Of a stretch of 64,000 nt of DNA, positions 12,465 through 24,919 are shown in pieces. The translations under genes and the position numbers were made by a program. Below the pieces are notes generated by a model, which was not told the origin of the DNA, made no database searches, and saw only the letters and a list, made by a program, of their open reading frames with translations. Location of the stretch: the NCBI GenBank assembly GCA_905182985.1, contig CAJJDN010000024.1, positions 124,001 through 188,000 of the forward strand, given 5' to 3'. The DNA comes from Paramecium sonneborni. Its lineage: Eukaryota > Ciliophora > Oligohymenophorea > Peniculida > Parameciidae. Every line of letters starts with the position of its first letter. The stretch's first letter is position 1.

Positions 12465-14205
12465 ATGATTAGTGGGTTTTAAACTGGAAAAAATTAAAAA
12501 ATATAGTTGATTGATAATGAAAAATATAATAAGATTGTTATATAATTCGAAGAATTTTCAGAAGAAGAAGAAATCTTTTAATCAGAAAGCAAACCAACAA
12601 AAAATGATTAAAATTTATTAAATTCACTTTCAAAAGAAGCTATCAATAATAACAATTAACTTTATCATCCTAGTAAATTTGCTGAATAAGAATTTAAATT
12701 CTTGAGTAAAAATCCAAGAGATTCATTATCAGAAAAGAAAATCTCATTTTAGACAGTAATCATGGGAGATGAGATATAAAAAGAAATTATAACATCAATA
12801 AAAAAAAAAGAATCAAATAATAATATTGAGATTCTTTAAATGAATGCTATATTATTGTCTAAAATTAGCAAATTATCAAAATGTTTAGTAGGATAAAAGT
12901 TTTATGAATTATCAAAATAATTTATGAAGAATTCAGTATTGAAATTTAGTTCATTTTGTAGGTCATCTTAAATTCCTAAGAATTTTGACTGGAAACTAAT
13001 TAAAGAATATTTTACGTAATATGATGTTGAAAGAAATTGGCTTTAACAACAAGTAAAACTAATTTTTTGGAAATTGTAATCAAAAAATAATTATACTGAT
13101 TAAAAGCTAATTTTAGAATTAGAATATCGTTATTTTATATAATACAAATTATAAAGCAGAACAATAATTTAATAAATATGGACGAATGATGAAACATTAA
13201 ATCAACATATGATTTTATTAGTTGTGGCTATAGAAAGAAGCTAAGAAAGAAAGATTTTAGAGTTATCAGATGGATGGTATTCAATATTTTTTGTTTGTGA
13301 ACAAATTTATGAATAGATATACAATAAGATTAAAATTGGGCAAAAATTACATTTAACTAATTTAAAAGAATATCCTATTATATTTAATACTACCAATGTA
13401 TAGTTATAGTATCATTTAGGTTAAAATAATTTCATAATATCCATTTAACTAATTGTTGGTTACTACTAAAATTAATTCAATTAAAAAAGCTTAAATAAAT
13501 TCCAAACTTGGATAATAATAGGAAAAATACTTTCTTAGATCACTTATAAGTTTAAGAAATGGAATCATTCCATGCATTGATGTTTTTATTGTGTCAAAAT
13601 CTTATCTAATAAAAGTAAATCAAAAAAGTTAACGAAAAGCTATATTATTCGTTTCCGAAACCGAAAATGAAGAAGAGATGCAATAGCTAAGAAATTCAAA
13701 TTTGTGTTTTTGGATTACAGTTATGGATAGTTTAAACTATTTTGATAAATAAAATTCTAAAATAACAGAATTCAAAGATATATTAGTTTATATTAATGAT
13801 CCGATTTAATATGAAATGGTATCTATTGGTTAGAGAGTTTAAATTATTAATGCAATTTAATTTAATTCTGAAATTACTTTAAAAATAACAAAATGTTCAG
13901 GATTTATATTTGAGTTATAACAATATTAAGACTATTTCAGTAAATTGTAACTTCTCAACTGCAGATATGAGATTCAAATTAAGGTTAATAATCATATAAA
14001 AATTGAATAAATAGATATAATTGAAGGAAGTAATGATTAACAATAGATTGTTAAAATAGAAGTACAAAATAATTTTTTTAGTGAAATTTTAAAACACCAA
14101 TAAATGAAAATTTTGAAAGTTACTTAACTAAAAAAAATAAATGATGAAAGATTTCAAACTACATAATTAAGTAAATTGATTAATATTATAAATTATAATA
14201 AATGA
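12465..14205 (+). CDS. BRCA2: BRCA2-like recombination mediator
   Basis: One 22-nt intron (13398-13419) leaves 573 codons. From about residue 170 it matches the BRCA2 DNA-binding region: the helical domain (FDWKLIKEYF, LEYRYFIQYKLQSRTIIQQI), OB1 (ILELSDGWYSI, KIGQKLHL; about 245-320), then the linker that in animals reads NSTRRA.W..KLG (here INSIKKAQINSKLG) and SLRNGIIPCIDVFIV, the start of OB2. BRCA2 loads RAD51 on single-stranded DNA with DSS1. The N-terminal 170 residues are low in complexity. I see no confident BRC repeat; ISFQTVIMGDEI is the only weak candidate. The protein is short compared with animal BRCA2, as in other protists. Confidence 0.82.
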
Positions 14206-14231
14206 ATTATTAGTTTTTGAAATAGCCCTCT

Positions 14232-17200
14232 ATGATTTACGAGAAATCATCATATATTTCTTCCTCAAAATATAATAGCCCTAGATAAGATTACATGGAG
14301 AATATTTTGTAAAAATAAAATTCTAATTAAAAAAGTGATAATAATAGTGATCGAAATAGTGCAAATGATTTAAGAAAAATTGGGGGGGGGACAAAACAAA
14401 AAAAAAAGCACAGAAGGCATAGCAGAATTTTAGATGATGATAATTTTCAAAAAGAGAAACGTGTCTTCAAATAAAGTTTGTAAAAGCTATATGAAGAATC
14501 GTTTGTAAAAAATATTATAGAGAACTCATATATAAAAAAAATAGGGTCATTAAGTACTTATCAAGTTTAGGTACTTGATGATCTTTAATTCGGAACTGAT
14601 AAATAAATAGATGATATTGATAATGTATTTTACAGCTTCTTCTCTAGTTATTTAGATAAAATTTCTGTAATTTACCCTTAAAGCAATTTTAAAATATTTT
14701 GGAATACTGTTTAAGTGTCAACTTTCATTTTAATATTCTTTTGGTTACCATATAAATTAGCATTTGAAACAAATTATATTTCATAATTTTATGATGTTGA
14801 TAAAAATATGCATATAGAAATATCATTATTTACTATATGTGCATTTGATATAATTATTTGTTTGAATGAAGCATACATACATAAGGGTATTATTATAAAG
14901 TAATAATAAATAAAATATTTAAGTTAGAGATATCATATAATTATGAATTATTTGAAAACCACAGCTTTAGGGGATATGATAAGTATTTGTGCATTACTTT
15001 ATGAATTAATAATAGTGCATTATTATGAAAACTAGTTTATATCATTATAAATAATATTGTGCCTAATTTTTGGTTTGATAAAAACCATTAAGATGAAATA
15101 AATTTTTAATTAGATTTAAGAATACTTTAATATTAAGGGTGCATTAAAAGATTGTTTATAAATGACCCAAATAATATGTGGATTGTTATATTTTATACAT
15201 TTAACAGCTTGTGTTTGGCATGGATTAGGATAACCAACAAATAAATATACTTGGTTAGATATAAATAAATTAAGGGGTGCAAATGATAGTCTAAGATATG
15301 CAGAATCATTACATTGGGCTGCTATTTATCTTACAAATGTAGGTTCAACAGAGATTAAAATAGCAAACACTGATGAGAAATATTTTGCTGTAGTAATTTC
15401 ATTTTTATCTTTATTTATAATGGGTATTATTGTAGTGTCTTTGGGTTTCTTTTTTCATAAATCTTAAAGAAACTAAATTTATTCAGAATCAATGAAATTA
15501 ATGAATAATTTTATGTCAATGAATAAAATTGATTTCAATTTGTAAGTTAGAATTAGGAATTATTTAGATTATATTTGCAAAGTAATTTAATTTAAAGTTA
15601 AGTTAGGCAGAATAATCAATGATTGATGAAAATGTGTCAAACATTGTAAATAAATTATCAGAAAGATTATAAGCAGAACTAAAATATTAATTGAGAGCAT
15701 CTATTTTAGAATCATGTGATTTTATTAAAAAGAACTTTTCATTGAAATTTTAATAAGCTTTAGTTCCATTTATGGAAGAAATAAATACTATACCAGAAGA
15801 GAGGATAGTTGAGATGAATAATATTGATGATTGTTCAATCTATATTATTAATAAGGGAGAAATGGAAGTTGTTTTTGAAGCAAAAAATAAGATGAATGTT
15901 AAATTAAAGAGAAACAATATTAAAATTTTAGAAGTATTTATAGATTTTTTGATTTAGAGAAAGGAGAATATTTTGGCTTTTATAGTTTCATTACAAATCA
16001 ACCTAGAACTGCCACAATTGTTTCTAAAGGTTTTGGAAAATTGTTTAAGATATCTAGAGATAATTTTGTGAATCTTTTAGATCAGTTTCCAGATGAAAGG
16101 GAAATCTTTTACATGATTAAAGATAAAGTGATAATTAATCAAGATTTATCGGATTTGCAAATTAAATGTTATGGTTGTAAATCCAATTCTCATATGGTTA
16201 ATTTTTGTCCAATTTTACATTTTAATCCAAATTAAGATAGAGTCATTAAATAATCTCTTTATCCCCATTAATAAGAAAGAGATGATCCTTATTAGTAAAT
16301 ATTAATTTATAAGCTTAAGGCCGAGAAAATCGAAATTTATTAATGCTTTATTACAATAATAAATAATTGAATAAATAGCTAAGGAATACTAAATGCAAAT
16401 GATCCAAGAAGAAACTTAAGAAGGTACATAAGCAACACATGTCCTTTTATAAGATGATCCATCGGATACAGACAGTCGAAGTATTATATGTGATTAAGTT
16501 TAGCATATTCATAGATGAGAACTAGATCTGTTTCTAGAGTTAATACTCACTCAATTCTATCTATGCAATAATAATCATCTAATTATAAAATTAGTTAACC
16601 TCATATGCCTTAATAAATGATAACTCAATAAGGAAACCATCTACCATAAGTTGATGAAGATGAGGTTGAAATGATAGAAGATTAAGAAGTCTAAGAAGCT
16701 TAAGAAGCCTATCCTAATTTTGATGAATAAATGAATAATAGAAAAGAATTTAATAGAAAAAATGATCCTAAACATACTGTAGAAACTGCAGGTTTTGGTA
16801 ATAAATTTAACAAATCTTCAAATATTGATTAAGAAAGTGAAAATTCTATTGAATCAGAGGATGATGATGAATACCAAGAAGAGTCTAGTGGCTAACCATA
16901 ATAATAAATGGGTAAATCCCTTTCTAAAGATTCATAAAGCCCATAAAATTCAGTAAATCAAACAAGAAATATCTAATAAATGGCATAGAAAGTTACCTTT
17001 ATTAATCAATCTTCTACCCAATAACCAACAAATGGTACTTAACCTAATGTTAGAGCAAGAACTTCAATTAAAAGAGCTACTACTAGAACAAATAATACAG
17101 CTGTTATTTTTGATAATGTTTTAGCAGCACTCTAAGAAAATTAAAATTTAATCATTTAATTTGTAATACTTTATTTATATATAAGCCTATCATTACATTT

Positions 17201-17570
17201 CCATCTCTTGGTGATTTTGATAAGATTATGACTTTTAGAAAATACTTTCCTTAGCATAATATTTCTGCTGTTTTGAAACTAGTTGAAAGATATCAAAAAC
17301 AAATTGAACATTTTCCAATTTTCTCCCTTTATACTTTTCTCTATACAGCTATCTGTAGAGGAAAAGAATTAAGAAAAAAGGCAGAATTAGCTAAATAATA
17401 GTAAAAATAAGTGTTATACTTACCAAAACCTATCAATAAACCTTAAAAATATTTTAAGTATTATTTTTCTATAAACTCATAGGAGATAGATTACTTAAAA
17501 GTAAGTTTGATTTTTATAACTTAAATACAATTTACAGTTATTATTTTTTATAAACATTATTTTCTTTTGA
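14232..17570 (+). CDS. Cyclic-nucleotide-domain channel with altered pore and CCHC knuckle
   Basis: About 1060 residues, with several introns of 23-37 nt. A Ser/Lys-rich N-terminus with G9 and A10 runs precedes S1-S6. The pore reads WAAIYLTNVGSTEIKIA (near 15,340), so the TVGYGD filter is absent. S6 (FIMGIIVVSLGFFF) is intact. A cyclic-nucleotide fold follows (ILEKGEYFGFYSF), frame being restored by a 26-nt intron at about 15,931. Just after it comes CYGCKSNSHMVNFC, an exact CX2CX4HX4C zinc knuckle. The long C-terminal tail is acidic and Q-rich, and ends with PSLGDFDKIMTFRKYFP. The last intron (37 nt) and stop are uncertain. It probably conducts something other than K+ alone, or is a modulatory subunit. 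Confidence 0.75.
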
Positions 17571-17599
17571 ATTCGAATTATTACAGTTCAAAAAATTGC

Positions 17600-18541
17600 A
17601 TGGATATCACTTAAAAGTTTTTGAGTATTAATACTGCTAAAATAAACATTAAAACTAACATTGAAAGACCAATTGATACTTTTAATAGATCTTCATATCA
17701 TATTGTAAATTATTATTTACATTACATAAGCATAATATGACAACAACCATACTTTAATTTATGAATATTTAGAAAGATAAATATACTGCTATAACTCATT
17801 TATCAGGCCATCCTTTTTCAGATAAAGAAAGAGATGAATTTGATCAACAAGTTTCTATTTAAATTACAAATTGCTCCTTAAAAATTAAAGAACTTTAATA
17901 AATGCAATACAATTCTAAAACTAAAACGTAAATAACAATAGTTATTTAGTGAATATGCTCATAAAGAATTAATAATCAGTTGTCTAATATCTAAATTAAA
18001 TAAAATTATATTACTTTCTAGAAAATTTAAATATTATAGATAAAAATAAAAACCTAAATTATTGTAATTTCCAAAAAGGTCAAAATCATAAATTGATAAA
18101 AAGTATATGATTGAATTTAAAACTTAAAATATCTTACCTCTATAAAATAGTTAAAAAAAATCTGATTACTCTTCATATTAGAATCTATAAACTCAATAGA
18201 ATTCTTCATATTAAAATTTATAAACTCAATAGAACACTTCACCTTAGAATCTATAAGCTCAATAGAAATATCAGAGTGATATTAATGATATAATTATCAT
18301 CAAAGAATAAATAAGTGACATTTGCTTATTTATATAGAATATGCAAAATTTAATTTCTCATTAAGAGATGAAAACTGAAGAAATATTGATAAATGCCACA
18401 GAGAGTTTTAAACAAATTGAAACAGCTAATAACCATCTTTTTAATTCAGTTATTTTAAATGAAAATTTTGGCTCACAAATCGGATCATTCTTCTTTTTTA
18501 TGGGAATAATTCTACTAATATATGATTTTATACATGCTTGA
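17600..18541 (+). CDS. Syntaxin-18/Ufe1-type t-SNARE
   Basis: Start at 17600, introns of 26 and 22 nt, 297 residues. The N-terminus MDITQKFLSINTAK and DKERDEFDQQVSIQI fit the ER SNARE syntaxin 18, as does EYAHKELIISCLISKLNKI. The C-terminus has a SNARE-like heptad stretch (ESFKQIETANNHLFNSVI) and a single tail anchor (GSFFFFMGIILLIYDFIHA). Such SNAREs sit in the ER and receive retrograde Golgi vesicles. The linker holds three tandem copies of a YQNLQTQQNSS-like unit. The gene starts about 30 bp after the channel's proposed stop. Confidence 0.72.
18165..18275 (+). repeat. Three tandem copies of a ~33-nt coding repeat in the syntaxin gene
   Basis: The unit cttcatattagaatctataa plus about 13 more bases occurs three times with few changes (starting near 18172, 18205 and 18238). 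It encodes SSYQNLQTQQN-type units between the N-terminal domain and the SNARE helix. The slight divergence between copies suggests it is not newly made. Confidence 0.8.
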
Positions 18542-18604
18542 ATCCAACATATGATTTAGACTTAAATAATATTAAAAAAATTTGTAAATCATAAAATTAT
18601 AACA

Positions 18605-18925
18605 ATCATTTTTTTAAATTTAATTAAACTTATTTAATAGAGCAGTAATTAATGAATTTTAAGAAATATAATCTTTATTTTAGATTTTTTTCTTTTCTGG
18701 ACTCTAATTCTGATTGTCTTTAGATTCCAATCCTTAAGTCAAAAGATAAAATATTATCCTTAATTATTTTTAATTTAAAGTCCTTTACATAAGAGTTAGA
18801 AGCACTATTTAGAACTCTTTGAGCAAATACTCAATTAATTTCTAATCTTTTGGAAATATTTCGTTTAGATTTTTTAATCAATTGATAGGGGATAAAATTT
18901 AAACTTTTAATAAAATTGAAAAAAT
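18605..18925 (-). pseudogene. Possible gene relic with in-frame TGA
   Basis: A minus-strand frame reads like a real basic/globular protein (KRNISKRLEIN, then VFAQRVLNSASNSYVKDFKLK, then GIQRQSELESRKE) to a TGA at 18605. One TGA interrupts it after LEIN and no ATG is found upstream. No intron with GT...AG ends removes the stop. I do not recognise the family. It may be a relic, or an unspliced piece of a gene I cannot reconstruct. Confidence 0.35.
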
Positions 18926-19166
18926 TAGTTTTATTAAATTTTAATTTTTTTGTTTAATTTATTATATTTAAATTCGAAAAATATAAGATCAATTAGTGAA
19001 GTAGAGTATCAAAAGACTAAATTAAAACCAATTACATTACAAAAAAATAAAACATAAAATTCATTTTGTTTTAATTTAGATATTTTTTTATAATATATTA
19101 AATTATTAAAATAATTATAACTTAATGATTATTAGTCATATTTGGATTTAATTATGTAATAATAAA

Positions 19167-22100
19167 TCATAGTGATGAGTATATCCCCATAAAGTATTCT
19201 TTCATTGCTTTCATGAATCGTTCTTGATATTCTTTTGGATTTATAATAGTTGGCTCAGTTCCTAGATTAATTGCAGTTTTTAATCTAAATTAAAATGAAA
19301 AATTTTTACGTGGTTTCCATTTTTTTTTTTAAATCATAGCATTATAAATAATCAATAATTGAGAGTTTAATCTATTGATTTTATTTATCTATAATTAACA
19401 ATAAAGAATAATCTACAACAGCAACATCAAGTAAAAATTAAGAATCAGATTCGAGTGCCTTTTCTAAGAAATAATAATCTTACTCTTAGATAGGTAGAGG
19501 CTCACCATTGCGATCTATAATATAATTGGTATCAAGGAGTGTTTTAAGATTTTTACGATTCCATCTTTTAGCTTTACTACCTTTAAGATCATAAACAATC
19601 AATTCACCTTCTAAGCCCCAAAATAAATTTTCCATTGCAATATAATAAGTAGTTCCTAAAGAATTTTTTATTGTAAACATCCCATAAATTTTATTCAATA
19701 CAGAAGGTTTTTAAGCAAATATATTAGAATAAAGATACTCAAAATATTTTGGAGCAAATGATTCAAACATATTAAATTCTGATTCTTTAACAGCTTTGAA
19801 AATAAATAGATTATCAGATGATTTAAAAAAAGTTGATCCACTTTTACCTCCTGCTGAATTCCAATTAGCACAACTTGTAATAGATTTAATAAATTATTTG
19901 ATTTTAATTCTATTTAAAATTCTAATACATTCAAATTATTTTGGATAATATAATTAGACAGTAGCACATTTAGATGGTTTCCTGGGAGACTCTCCTAATG
20001 TTTAACTTATAGTTTGTTCGTCTTCTTCAACTTCTTATAAATTATTTGAACTCATTTTCTTATAGGATGAATTTATTTTAGATAATTTAATTTGAAATTC
20101 TTCTGTGACTGCTAATTTAGATTATTCTTTTAAAATTCTTTCAGCTTCTAATTCAATTTCTTTTTAAAATAAAGTATTTTCAATTTTATCTGAGAATTCT
20201 ACAAATTTATATTTATTTTCATATAAATCATAATATTTTGGATGATTTAAAGCAGCTGTAATTAAACCTATATCATTTTGACTATAAATTGGAATGTAAT
20301 CATAAAATGATTTAATTTACATATTAGTTTAATCATAATTCATGGCTAATCTAGGCCATTTTTCAATTAAATAATTAAAAAAATTTTAATCGTTTTCAAA
20401 TGTTTTTTCATTTCCTAATTCTTATTATTATTCTTCATATTAATTTAGATTTCCTTAATTAGGAGAAGATTAAGGAGATTGAGTCAATTATATTGTGGAT
20501 TAATTTTGAGTTGGATATAAGTTTTCATTATTATTTGATTATGTTTATATTAATGTAGAAAATTCTTTTTAAGCCTTTCTTATTGAATTTTTCATAAAAG
20601 GTCCGCCTTCACTAGTTACTAAAGAAAACATGGATATTTTTGATCTGGAATAATCTAAGTCATTTCTAATTTTTTAAATTCTCATTTGTTCAGCAATTTC
20701 TATTTAATATAAACGTTAGTATACTTACATACTATCTTACTCTAATACAATAAAATCAGGATATGATGCTTAATTTAACTTTTCAATGAAATTGGAGATT
20801 AAATTTGAAGAAGTTTCTTAAACAATATTATTATTTTTTTCAGATATATTAAGTTAGATTTATATGGATGTTATTGATACAGCCATATTACCATACCTAA
20901 CATTTTTATCATAATTTTAAATAAGCTAGAGTAGTTTTTATAGATAGCAAATCAAAATATCTTTTCTTTTATCTAATTCTTCTTTATCACACTTTTCAAT
21001 ATGTTATTTGACATCTTAACAATCATATTAAAAATGTTTTATTTGATAAATATCAAATAGATTAGTAAAGAATTTAATTTAATATTCATCACATTCAAAC
21101 ACTCTTTCAGTTTAGCTATGATTGCATCCATCTAATTTATCTCCTTATTCTTTAATTTCTCCTTCAAATAAAAGCCAATCTTTTCTATGTATCTTCTTAA
21201 GTCGAAGTGAATTTTTTATAAGATACTAAATCAGTCTATGAAATGAGAATTCTAAATGATACTTTTCCAATTTAAAAGGTTTCGTTAATTATTTATCACA
21301 ATTAGAATTAAGACACTTTATATAAGTTAGAATGTTTAAATCTATTTACTATTGAATTCTAGATTCTGTTTCTCCTTACAAATTATCTGTTTATGTTAAA
21401 ATCTCATCATTAAGAGTAGGATAAAGGAAACTAGATGCGTTCATAAATTCTTTGCTTAAATTAGTACTAGCTTTAACTTATAAATTTTATTGTTTTTTTT
21501 TATCAACTACACATCTTACAAATGCTCCTGGCCCATATCTAATTGATACGTGATTTATCTTTTTAGTTTAACATTTTCCACATTTTTTTTTTGAACCTTG
21601 AATCGATGCTTTATTACTAATATACTTTCCTAAACTAACATCATCCTTTGTATATTTTTCTTAACCTATATCTTCTTTATTTTATTCAAAATTCCCATAA
21701 AAACTAACAATTTCTTTTTAACAATCACATAATTAACAAAAATAAGGAATTTTTTTATTATTAATATTTTTAATATTTTCTTATATATAATTTTCTAAAC
21801 TTTCTTCACTAATAATAATAATAAAATTATTATTACTTATTTTTTTTTTGAATATCATGAATCTTATTGACAACAGCAGGATAGTATCTCACTTTACAAA
21901 GTTTAATAATTTGATTTTCATATTCTGTCATAATTAAAACTGAGAAATTAAAAATTTCACCACAAGTGATCAAAGGTGAGATTTCATTATCATTTGATTT
22001 ATATGTAAGTTCTAAATCCTATTTAATTTTCTAATCAAGTAAAATCATTTCAAATTCTAAAGACATTTAGTAACAAATGCAAAATAGTTATTAAAAACAA

Positions 22101-23506
22101 TATTTAACATTGATCAATTCACTTATCTTAGGTCCACTTAAAGTAATTTAAAATGAATTATTAGATTAAGGTGTGTGAATAAATAATAAAGTATAACCTC
22201 TATTTTTCTTTTTTTCTAAATGCACTTCAAGTAATGATTTATCTTTATCATCTAATTAATTATAGAGAATAAGATTCGATTTGATAGTTTCTGGATCACA
22301 ACAAACATAAGATGCAGTTTCAGATTTTCCAATGCAATCTTTATCACAGCGCATAGTAAAGACATCAACTGCTCTCTATATCCTTCCTTAGACTGCTTAT
22401 TCAACCTTTCTGAGTTGAGTTATTTTACATTATATTGAAACTGTAATATCTTTTTTAACTAATTCATTCAACAAAATATTGTTTATACTCTTCTCTACTA
22501 AAATGATATTTGGTTTAAGCATCTCTATTTATTCTAATGCTTATTAAAGATACTTATTTTAATTCTTTACTACATTTTCAAAATTCTAAATATCTAGATC
22601 TAAAGATCCACTCAATAATAAAAATAAAGGTTTTTTATGATGAGTTTTCATACGTTTATGAGCTATATTCTTTCTTATTGTTATTCCTCTTAAATAACGA
22701 GTGGCTGTATAATTAATGAATGGGATTATTTTTATTCTAATATAACCAACCTTATTATCAATCTTTTATTAATTATCTGTTTAATGATATTTCAAATCCT
22801 ATACTGAATTAGTTATAAATTTGCACATCACTCCTTACCACTTATCATTAATTCCAAAAGCTCTGATTCTCTTTTCCACAAAGTCTTCAATTATCTCAAT
22901 CATGTCTTATTCTAATTTCTTCTATTTTCGTTCTATATCTTCTCCTATAGTTATAATCTCAGGAATTTGAATCTTATTAACTTTTAACTAGATTTTTTGA
23001 TCATTTATTGCTGTTGGTACTAGATTTAATGTTCCAGGAGAATACGTCTTTTAGATATATAAAAATAATAATATACTTCTTTTTCAGTATTTGGCAATTT
23101 CTCATTAAATACATTTAAAGATTTTGAATGTTTCCTCATCTATTATTCCTCATTAAAATTAACTCCATTCTTATCTTCAACCAAATCTCCATTTTCTTTT
23201 AATTTTTTGCTAATTTCCTGATAACAATCTTGACATAATCGAACCTTACTATTCATCAGACAATCATACTTTATTTTTTTTTATATCTTGAAAGTTTTTA
23301 AAGTTAGTTTTATCCATAAAGAAATTTGAACAACTATTTTAAGCTTTAACAAAAAATTTGTACCTATCGCAAAATACTTCTCCACAATTTCTGCAATGAT
23401 GTTTCCTTTTAAATATTGCCTTAAATGGGGTTTGACATATCTTACAATTTTTAGCTTCTTTATCCTATACCCATTTTTTAGTATATAAAAACTATTAGTT
23501 CTTCAT
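19167..23506 (-). CDS. FAB1: Fab1/PIKfyve phosphatidylinositol-3-phosphate 5-kinase
   Basis: Endosomal lipid kinase that makes PI(3,5)P2. All three family domains appear in order. FYVE at the N-terminus ([20 protein letters not shown]); a 30-nt intron restores the next Cys pair (CDSCS). A Cpn60/CCT-like domain ([19 protein letters not shown]). At the C-terminus a PIPK domain: [18 protein letters not shown] with the catalytic Lys, [36 protein letters not shown], and the typical end [14 protein letters not shown] 25-nt intron sits just before the last segment. About 1400 residues. The first ~200 bases of the gene are duplicated after the N gap (start again at 24651) by an assembly error. Confidence 0.93.
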
Positions 23507-23774
23507 TCCAAATCTCTTACAATTAATAATAAATTTTAATAGTAATAATGTAAATCTTAATAATTATATATTTTAAAATGTTTTGTATAATTTATAAGCA
23601 ATTCATTTAAGAACTCTTCAAAAGAATATCATTTACCTCAAGTTTTTGGCTCTAAATATTAAATAAAATCAATATTTTTAATATTATTTTATATGGATAA
23701 TACTTAAACTTTACAATCTCTTTTAGATAATATAGATTAAGATGTTGGTTATGAAAAAATTCGAAAATATGGTA
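23306..23774. repeat. Left copy of 469-bp repeat flanking the N gap (assembly overlap)
   Basis: Bases 23306-23774 recur at 24451-24919 with the same ends and length and no difference that I can see. It contains the 5' end of Fab1, the divergent intergenic region, and the first codons of the TBC gene. Both copies stop exactly at the Ns. This is what two overlapping contigs look like when placed end to end. Confidence 0.9.
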
Positions 23775-24450
23775 NNNNNNNNNNNNNNNNNNNNNNNNNN
23801 NNNNNNNNNNNNNNNNNNNNNNNNNNNNNNNNNNNNNNNNNNNNNNNNNNNNNNNNNNNNNNNNNNNNNNNNNNNNNNNNNNNNNNNNNNNNNNNNNNNN
23901 NNNNNNNNNNNNNNNNNNNNNNNNNNNNNNNNNNNNNNNNNNNNNNNNNNNNNNNNNNNNNNNNNNNNNNNNNNNNNNNNNNNNNNNNNNNNNNNNNNNN
24001 NNNNNNNNNNNNNNNNNNNNNNNNNNNNNNNNNNNNNNNNNNNNNNNNNNNNNNNNNNNNNNNNNNNNNNNNNNNNNNNNNNNNNNNNNNNNNNNNNNNN
24101 NNNNNNNNNNNNNNNNNNNNNNNNNNNNNNNNNNNNNNNNNNNNNNNNNNNNNNNNNNNNNNNNNNNNNNNNNNNNNNNNNNNNNNNNNNNNNNNNNNNN
24201 NNNNNNNNNNNNNNNNNNNNNNNNNNNNNNNNNNNNNNNNNNNNNNNNNNNNNNNNNNNNNNNNNNNNNNNNNNNNNNNNNNNNNNNNNNNNNNNNNNNN
24301 NNNNNNNNNNNNNNNNNNNNNNNNNNNNNNNNNNNNNNNNNNNNNNNNNNNNNNNNNNNNNNNNNNNNNNNNNNNNNNNNNNNNNNNNNNNNNNNNNNNN
24401 NNNNNNNNNNNNNNNNNNNNNNNNNNNNNNNNNNNNNNNNNNNNNNNNNN
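23775..24450. other. Assembly gap (676 N)
   Basis: Run of unknown bases. Because the two flanks are copies of each other, the true gap is probably zero or negative in length and nothing is missing. Open frames that appear to cross the Ns are meaningless. Confidence 0.95.
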
Positions 24451-24919
24451 AGTTTTATCCATAAAGAAATTTGAACAACTATTTTAAGCTTTAACAAAAA
24501 ATTTGTACCTATCGCAAAATACTTCTCCACAATTTCTGCAATGATGTTTCCTTTTAAATATTGCCTTAAATGGGGTTTGACATATCTTACAATTTTTAGC
24601 TTCTTTATCCTATACCCATTTTTTAGTATATAAAAACTATTAGTTCTTCATTCCAAATCTCTTACAATTAATAATAAATTTTAATAGTAATAATGTAAAT
24701 CTTAATAATTATATATTTTAAAATGTTTTGTATAATTTATAAGCAATTCATTTAAGAACTCTTCAAAAGAATATCATTTACCTCAAGTTTTTGGCTCTAA
24801 ATATTAAATAAAATCAATATTTTTAATATTATTTTATATGGATAATACTTAAACTTTACAATCTCTTTTAGATAATATAGATTAAGATGTTGGTTATGAA
24901 AAAATTCGAAAATATGGTA
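24451..24919. repeat. Right copy of 469-bp repeat flanking the N gap
   Basis: Second copy of 23306-23774. Here the divergent intergenic region between the Fab1 start (24651) and the TBC gene start (24838) is intact and 186 bp long. The TBC gene should be annotated from this copy. Confidence 0.9.

Noticed and set aside
14381..14390. Poly-G run, considered as a telomere remnant
   Set aside because: Paramecium telomeres are G4T2/G3T3 repeats. This is a single G run in a coding frame.
23652..24530. Long open frames on both strands crossing the N run
   Set aside because: They are made of unknown bases and have no meaning. The flanks are one repeated segment.
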